From NCBI GenBank assembly GCA_964493425.1, contig CAZBMW010000014.1, forward strand, positions 1 to 63,562: a DNA stretch of 63,562 bases, in the 5' to 3' direction. The notes beneath the pieces are model-generated. The model saw only the letters and a list, made by a program, of their open reading frames with translations, was not told the origin of the DNA and ran no database searches. Below, one piece after another: positions 59,207 to 63,562 of the stretch (its first letter is position 1; each line of letters starts with the position of its first letter). Source of the stretch: CAYLMG01 sp964493425. Lineage in GTDB: Bacteria > Planctomycetota > Phycisphaerae > Sedimentisphaerales > Anaerobacaceae. A program made the position numbers and the translations under genes.

Positions 59207-60151
59207 ATGTTCGGAAGTTTTATGCAAAATTTGTTCTGGATACTGGTTTTCCCGGGTTTTGTTTTTACGACGATTATAGGCTTTATCGCTTACTGGATAG
59301 TTCGCAAGGTAAGCGCCCTTGTTCAGTGGCGCGTGGGGCCGCCGCTGCTGCAGCCGTTCTACGACGTTGTAAAACTTATAGGCAAGGAGACACTGATACC
59401 AGAGGACTCACAGCAGGGTATTTTCATCGGTGCGCCGGTTGTGGGTTTTGCAGGAATATTACTGCTTTCCACGATGCTATGGTTAATCACACTCAAGCAG
59501 GTGGCTTTTATCGGTGACATTATCGTCGCTATTTATCTGCTGGTTCTGCCGTCACTGGCATTGATTTTAGGTGCAAGTGCGAGCGCATCGCCGCACTCGG
59601 CAATCGGGACGAGCAGGGAAATGAAAATGGTAATGGGCTATGAGCTGCCTTTGGTACTGGCAATAATAGTTGTCATTATAAAAAGCGGCGGCGAACTCAA
59701 TATCGCCAGATTAGCAGAGCAGGCACCGGTACTGAGCATATCGGGCTTTTTAGCTTTCGCGGTTAGTCTGTTATGCGTACAGGCAAAGCTGGGATTTGTG
59801 CCGTTCGATATAGCGGAATCGGAAACCGAGATTGCAAGCGGTGTATTGATTGAATATTCCGGGCCTTTGCTTGCGGTCTGGAAACTGATGCAAACGATTA
59901 TGATTGTGGCACTGCCGCTGTTTCTAGTTATGGTATTCATGGGCGGATTCGGGATTAGCGGCTGGCCTCTTGTCTGGGGAATCGGTAAATATGTGCTTCT
60001 GCTTGTCCTGATAATATTGATAAAAAATACCAATCCACGACTTCGAATAGATCAGGCGATGAGGTTCTTCTGGGTATGGTGCGGCTTGATTATGGTTTTG
60101 GCAATATCTTTAGCGATTGTCGGTAATAGTACACAGATAAGCTGGTTATAA
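59207..60151 (+). CDS. Hydrogenase membrane subunit (HyfC/EchB, NuoH-like)
   Basis: 314 residues, about eight membrane helices. Signature stretches: VQWRVGPPLLQPFYDVVKLI (NuoH/EchB quinone-loop motif), MVMGYELPLVLAIIV and VPFDIAESETEIASG. In group 4 hydrogenases this subunit forms the membrane anchor of the ion pump. ATG at 59207. Confidence 0.92.
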   Translation: MFGSFMQNLFWILVFPGFVFTTIIGFIAYWIVRKVSALVQWRVGPPLLQPFYDVVKLIGKETLIPEDSQQGIFIGAPVVGFAGILLLSTMLWLITLKQVAFIGDIIVAIYLLVLPSLALILGASASASPHSAIGTSREMKMVMGYELPLVLAIIVVIIKSGGELNIARLAEQAPVLSISGFLAFAVSLLCVQAKLGFVPFDIAESETEIASGVLIEYSGPLLAVWKLMQTIMIVALPLFLVMVFMGGFGISGWPLVWGIGKYVLLLVLIILIKNTNPRLRIDQAMRFFWVWCGLIMVLAISLAIVGNSTQISWL

Positions 60152-60159
60152 GGTGAATT

Positions 60160-60591
60160 ATGGGCTGGAGAATATGGTCATTAAAGAAATCGCCGTGGGT
60201 ATTTCACGTTAACGCCGGCGCTTGCAACAACTGTGACATTGAGGTAGTGAATTTGCTAGCGCCGAAGTTCGACGTAGAGAGGTTCGGCGTTAAATTAGTA
60301 GGCTCACCCCGGCACGCTGACGCCCTTCTGGTAACAGGAGTGGGCACAGCTCAGGCGGCGAAGAGAGTACAGGAGGTATACCGCCAGACACCCAAGCCCT
60401 GCGTTGTATTTTGTATCGGTACCTGTGCGTGCGATACGGGAATATTCCACAGCGGATACCATGTTGTCGGTCCAGTAGATAAGATAATCAAAGAGGTGGA
60501 CCCGAATGCGATAATAGCATACGTGCCGGGATGCCCGCCGAAACCGGAGGCGATGATATCAGGGATAGTCAAGGCATTGTCGGCACTGTAA
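60160..60591 (+). CDS. [NiFe] hydrogenase small subunit (EchC/NuoB-like)
   Basis: 143 residues. Binds the proximal 4Fe-4S cluster: GACNNCDIEVVNL (Cys22, Cys25), FCIGTCACDTGIF and YVPGCPPKPEAM. Short, as in Ech/Mbh small subunits. GAC-NN-CDIE is the hydrogenase form of the complex I NuoB motif. It is nine bases after the membrane subunit gene. Confidence 0.92.
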   Translation: MGWRIWSLKKSPWVFHVNAGACNNCDIEVVNLLAPKFDVERFGVKLVGSPRHADALLVTGVGTAQAAKRVQEVYRQTPKPCVVFCIGTCACDTGIFHSGYHVVGPVDKIIKEVDPNAIIAYVPGCPPKPEAMISGIVKALSAL

Positions 60592-60612
60592 AAATAAAGC
60601 GAGATTCAAAAG

Positions 60613-61053
60613 ATGGACGCACAAGAGCTTAAAAACAAATTAGAGAAGATAAAAGATAAAGTCGCGAAGATTGAGCAGACGACTGATAACAGAATTTTTC
60701 TGGACTGCGAGGCTGAGAATAGTTACGCATTAAACAAGTATCTGTTCGAAGAGGTGCCGCTTCGATTTGTAATTGCGACGGGAATAGACTCAACAGATTG
60801 TTTCGAGATTCTTTATCATTATAGCTGTGACGAAATCGGCTGGGTAGTGACATTGAAGACATTCATTCGGAACCGCCAAAAACCGACAGTCGATTCAATC
60901 GCACCGTTTCTGCCCGGCGCGGAATGGATAGAAAGGGAGATACACGACGAGCTGGGTATCGAGTTCAAAGGACACCCGAATATGAGACGGCTTATTCTGT
61001 CCGACGACTGGCCTGAGGGAGTGTATCCACTGAGAAAAGAGGTACCAAAATGA
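60613..61053 (+). CDS. Hydrogenase subunit EchD/NuoC-like
   Basis: 146 residues. The 30 kDa NuoC-type domain with CFEILYHYSCDEIGWVVTLK, FLPGAEWIEREIHDELGIEF and DDWPEGVYPLRKEVPK. Ends in a four-base overlap with the large-subunit gene. It assists assembly of the hydrogenase module. Confidence 0.9.
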   Translation: MDAQELKNKLEKIKDKVAKIEQTTDNRIFLDCEAENSYALNKYLFEEVPLRFVIATGIDSTDCFEILYHYSCDEIGWVVTLKTFIRNRQKPTVDSIAPFLPGAEWIEREIHDELGIEFKGHPNMRRLILSDDWPEGVYPLRKEVPK

Positions 61054-62282
61054 CGAAGAAAGTCAATATGCACAAACCTGTTCTTGCGGTCGGGCCTTTT
61101 CATCCTCTCCAAGAGGAGATGGAGTATTACCAACTGACCGTTGACGGCGAAATCGTAACGGATATAGATGTGCGGATATCGTATAATCATCGCGGTATGG
61201 AGGGCATTTCAGAAACTTTGCAGTTCGACCAGGTGCCTTACCTTGTCTCGCGGATATGCGGTATATGCTCTGCGTCACATCCGCTTGCATACGTACAAGC
61301 GGTAGAAGAGATATGCGGTGTAAAGCCGCCGGAGCGAGCATTATACGTTCGGACAATCATCAACGAGATGGAACGACTTCACAGTCACATCTTGTGGGCG
61401 GGTTTAGCAGGACACTTTATCGGTTACGATACGGTTTTTATGTGGGCGTGGAAATATCGCGAGCCGATTCTCGATTTGCTCGAAGAGATAACAGGCAACA
61501 GGAACAATTACGGCAATGTTAAAGTAGGCGGGTGCAGAGAAGATATCCAGGACGAGCTGAAGCCGAAGATATTAGACGAGATGGACAAGCTCGAAAAGAA
61601 GATTGAAATGCTGATCAAGGCGGTTCTGGACGACCCGATTCTACACGCAAGGCTGAAAGGCGTGGGCATTTTAACGAAAGACGATGGCATCAAGATGGCA
61701 GTTACCGGCCCGACAGCGAGGGCCAGCGGTATAGCTATAGACGTACGTCGTGATGACCCGTACGCAACATACGCAGAACACGACTGGAAGGTGATAACAG
61801 CACCAGAAGGAGACGTGTTTGCGAAGGTAGTTGTGCGTCTTCTGGAGGTGCTCGAGGCTATTAAGATAATTCGACAGGCAGTGAAGAAATTACCAAAGGG
61901 TCCTATCACAACAGAGGTTAAGGAGATACCACCAGGCGAGGGCTGCGGCCGCGCAGAGGCGCCGCGCGGCGAGACGTTCCATTATGTACGAAGCGACGGC
62001 GGCAACCGGCCTGTGAGACACAAGATGCGGGCACCGAGCTATGTTAACGTGCCGTCATTCAAGGCGTCGTGCATCGGTGAGCATATAGCAGATGTTACGA
62101 TTACGCTGGCATCTGTCGACCCGTGCTATAGCTGTACGGAAAGGCTGGCAGTCGTGGACGGGCAAAAAAATGTGATTCATAATTATGAGGCACTTTTGAA
62201 GATGAGTAGGGACAGGACAGCGAAGATGAAAAAGGAACTCGGTCTGCAAGGACTTACGATGGAGGATTTAAGAGTTGAATAA
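61050..62282 (+). CDS. [NiFe] hydrogenase large subunit, group 4 (EchE/MbhL type)
   Basis: Catalytic subunit, 410 residues. Both nickel-binding pairs are present: RICGICSASHPLAYVQ (Cys70, Cys73) and DPCYSCTERLAV (Cys359, Cys362). This marks a real hydrogenase, since complex I NuoD lacks them. Further family stretches: HRGMEGISE, MERLHSHILWAGLAG and GPTARASGIAIDVR. No C-terminal cleavage site beyond the L2 motif is needed in this type. It overlaps the next gene by eight bases. Confidence 0.94.
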   Translation: MTKKVNMHKPVLAVGPFHPLQEEMEYYQLTVDGEIVTDIDVRISYNHRGMEGISETLQFDQVPYLVSRICGICSASHPLAYVQAVEEICGVKPPERALYVRTIINEMERLHSHILWAGLAGHFIGYDTVFMWAWKYREPILDLLEEITGNRNNYGNVKVGGCREDIQDELKPKILDEMDKLEKKIEMLIKAVLDDPILHARLKGVGILTKDDGIKMAVTGPTARASGIAIDVRRDDPYATYAEHDWKVITAPEGDVFAKVVVRLLEVLEAIKIIRQAVKKLPKGPITTEVKEIPPGEGCGRAEAPRGETFHYVRSDGGNRPVRHKMRAPSYVNVPSFKASCIGEHIADVTITLASVDPCYSCTERLAVVDGQKNVIHNYEALLKMSRDRTAKMKKELGLQGLTMEDLRVE

Positions 62283-63562
62283 CTTTTTTGAGAACTCGTT
62301 AACTTTACTGGTTTTCGTACCGTTGATAGCGGGCTTCGTGTGTTTGTTTCTGCCGAGAAGGTTAAGCTTTATCTCGAAGGCGGCGACACTGGTTATATCT
62401 ATCGCTGCCCTTATCCTTTCGATATCCATCTTCAGGGGGCAGGCAGAGGACTTTAGGTGGTCGCTGCTAAAGATAGGTGATTTTGACTTAGAGCTCTTAC
62501 TCAATGCCCGGCCTTTAGGAACGTTTATACTGATGTTCGCAATGGGATTCGGGGTTTTGATAACGCTCTATTCGCTAAAATCGGTGACCGAGGCAAAAGG
62601 AATCAATATATATTTCGGCTCGCTCCTTTTGACGATAGGCGGCTCGGCGGGGATACTGCTTTCGGGACATCTCTTGTTTCTGCTTATATTCTGGGAGATA
62701 GTGACGGCGTCGTTATATCTATTGATAACAACAGGCGGTAAAAACAGCAACTTTGCGGCGACGAAAAGCTTTGCAATGATAGGCGCATCAGATGCGGCGT
62801 TTCTGCTGGGAATAGGCCTGGTCTGGGCGGCGTCAGGGACATTCGAGATATCGAAGATTGCGCTATCGACGACAAATGCGATGTCGATAACGGCGTTTCT
62901 ACTGCTTATGGTAGCGGCAATAACCAAAGCTGGTGCGATGCCCCTGCATACGTGGCTGCCGACAAGCGGTGAATTTGCTCCGCCTTCGGTGATGGCACTA
63001 TTGCCAGCGGCTGTCGATAAGCTGCTTGGAATTTACCTGCTGGTGATACTGGTGAAAAAAGGCGGAATGTTCAGTCTTGAGGCGGGAGTATTAAGTGTCA
63101 TTCTGGCAATCATTGGTGCGGCTACGATAATCATTGCCGTGATGATAGCGATGGTTCAGCACAATCTCAAGAAGCTATTGAGCTTTCACGCTATCAGTCA
63201 GGTCGGCTATATGGTTCTCGGTATAGCAACAGGGACAACGGTAGGTATAGCGGGCGGTGTGTTTCATATGCTGAACCACTCGATATACAAGAGCTGTCTG
63301 TTTTTGTGCGGCGGAGCGGTCGAACAGCAAAGCGGGACGGCAGAGCTCGACAGGCTCGGCGGGCTCGGCAAAAATATGTCATTCACTTTCGGCTGCTGTC
63401 TGATTGCAGCTTTGAGTATTTCGGGGATACCGCCGTTCAACGGCTTCGTCTCGAAGTGGATGGTCTACCAGGGTGTAATTCAATTAGGGACAACGAGTAT
63501 GTCCGCGACGGCGAGATTATGGCCTGTATGGCTTGTTGCGGCGATGTTCGGCAGCGCTCTGA
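62275..63562 (+). CDS. Antiporter-like membrane subunit (NuoL/MrpD/HyfB type), 3' end missing
   Basis: Opens with TTG at 62275, inside the end of the large-subunit gene, and stays open to the right edge (429 visible residues). About 11 membrane helices. Conserved charged sites: FWEIVTASLYLL (Glu in the pump helix), TKAGAMPLHTWLP (Lys-containing broken helix motif) and HNLKKLLSFHAISQVGYMVL (Lys). An ion-pumping subunit of the group 4 hydrogenase; further subunits probably follow beyond the window. Confidence 0.88.
   Translation, partial: MNNFFENSLTLLVFVPLIAGFVCLFLPRRLSFISKAATLVISIAALILSISIFRGQAEDFRWSLLKIGDFDLELLLNARPLGTFILMFAMGFGVLITLYSLKSVTEAKGINIYFGSLLLTIGGSAGILLSGHLLFLLIFWEIVTASLYLLITTGGKNSNFAATKSFAMIGASDAAFLLGIGLVWAASGTFEISKIALSTTNAMSITAFLLLMVAAITKAGAMPLHTWLPTSGEFAPPSVMALLPAAVDKLLGIYLLVILVKKGGMFSLEAGVLSVILAIIGAATIIIAVMIAMVQHNLKKLLSFHAISQVGYMVLGIATGTTVGIAGGVFHMLNHSIYKSCLFLCGGAVEQQSGTAELDRLGGLGKNMSFTFGCCLIAALSISGIPPFNGFVSKWMVYQGVIQLGTTSMSATARLWPVWLVAAMFGSAL

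Noticed and set aside
61050..62282. Reading the large subunit as complex I NuoD
   Set aside because: Both nickel-binding CxxC pairs are present, which complex I lacks.
1..63562. CRISPR arrays, prophage or an intact insertion sequence
   Set aside because: No regular spaced direct repeats with unique spacers, no phage structural genes and no transposase frame were found.

Overview
The window looks like a metagenome-assembled scaffold (there is a 10-N gap at 58433-58442) from an anaerobic planctomycete, most likely of the class Phycisphaerae (Sedimentisphaerales/SG8-4 type). The evidence is indirect: several secreted proteins end in dockerin-like tails of the form DxNxDGxVxFxDFxxFAxxWL, there is a PEP-CTERM sorting signal, an LPS-heptose gene set, very long gene-to-gene operons mixed with repeat-rich intergenic islands, and strictly anaerobic functions (group 4 [NiFe] hydrogenase, siroheme sulfite reductase, Rex).

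Layout. 1-2.5 kb: the 5' part of a secreted protein and an M20 peptidase, both on the minus strand. 2.6-10.7 kb: a plus-strand operon for the LPS inner core, lpxK-hldE-gmhA-gmhB-waaF-Kdo/WaaP-type kinase-GT4-plsY. A structured noncoding stretch ending in a terminator follows. 11.1-14.7 kb: gatB, gatA, gatC and rpmB on the minus strand. 15-25 kb: a secretome block (dockerin protein, GLUG-repeat protein, PEP-CTERM/BsuPI protein, subtilase with beta-helix) plus an rRNA pseudouridine synthase and a coiled-coil membrane protein. 25-28.5 kb: nnrE, a repeat island with many hairpins, a small membrane protein and a GFA-type zinc protein. 28.5-37.5 kb: a PKD/papain-like dockerin protein with an overlapping upstream mini-ORF, a small sulfite reductase, an HD hydrolase, a LamG/deacetylase/dockerin protein and an M61 peptidase. 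37.5-41.1 kb: an archaeal-type entry to the shikimate pathway (DHQ synthase II and ADH synthase) next to fused aroDE. 41-46.7 kb: a large secreted protein with a pilin-like C-terminus, argG, a prepilin peptidase and an OmpA lipoprotein. 46.7-54.8 kb: a minus-strand operon fabZ-like, ACP, fabZ, KS, fabF, serS, comEC. 54.8-56.6 kb: a GNAT gene, an IS21-end-like tandem repeat and rex with its operator. 56.7 kb to the end: a hydrogenase operon that joins sulfhydrogenase-type beta/gamma electron-transfer subunits to an Ech/Mbh-type membrane [NiFe] hydrogenase, running off the right edge.

How the parts fit together. The envelope genes describe a Gram-negative cell with heptose-containing LPS and many exported, dockerin-tagged proteins. 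The energy genes describe a fermentative or syntrophic anaerobe whose NAD(H) state is sensed by Rex and whose reductant is handled by an ion-pumping hydrogenase. No tRNA, rRNA, CRISPR array or intact transposase was recognised. Product names come from motif recognition only; no database search was run.
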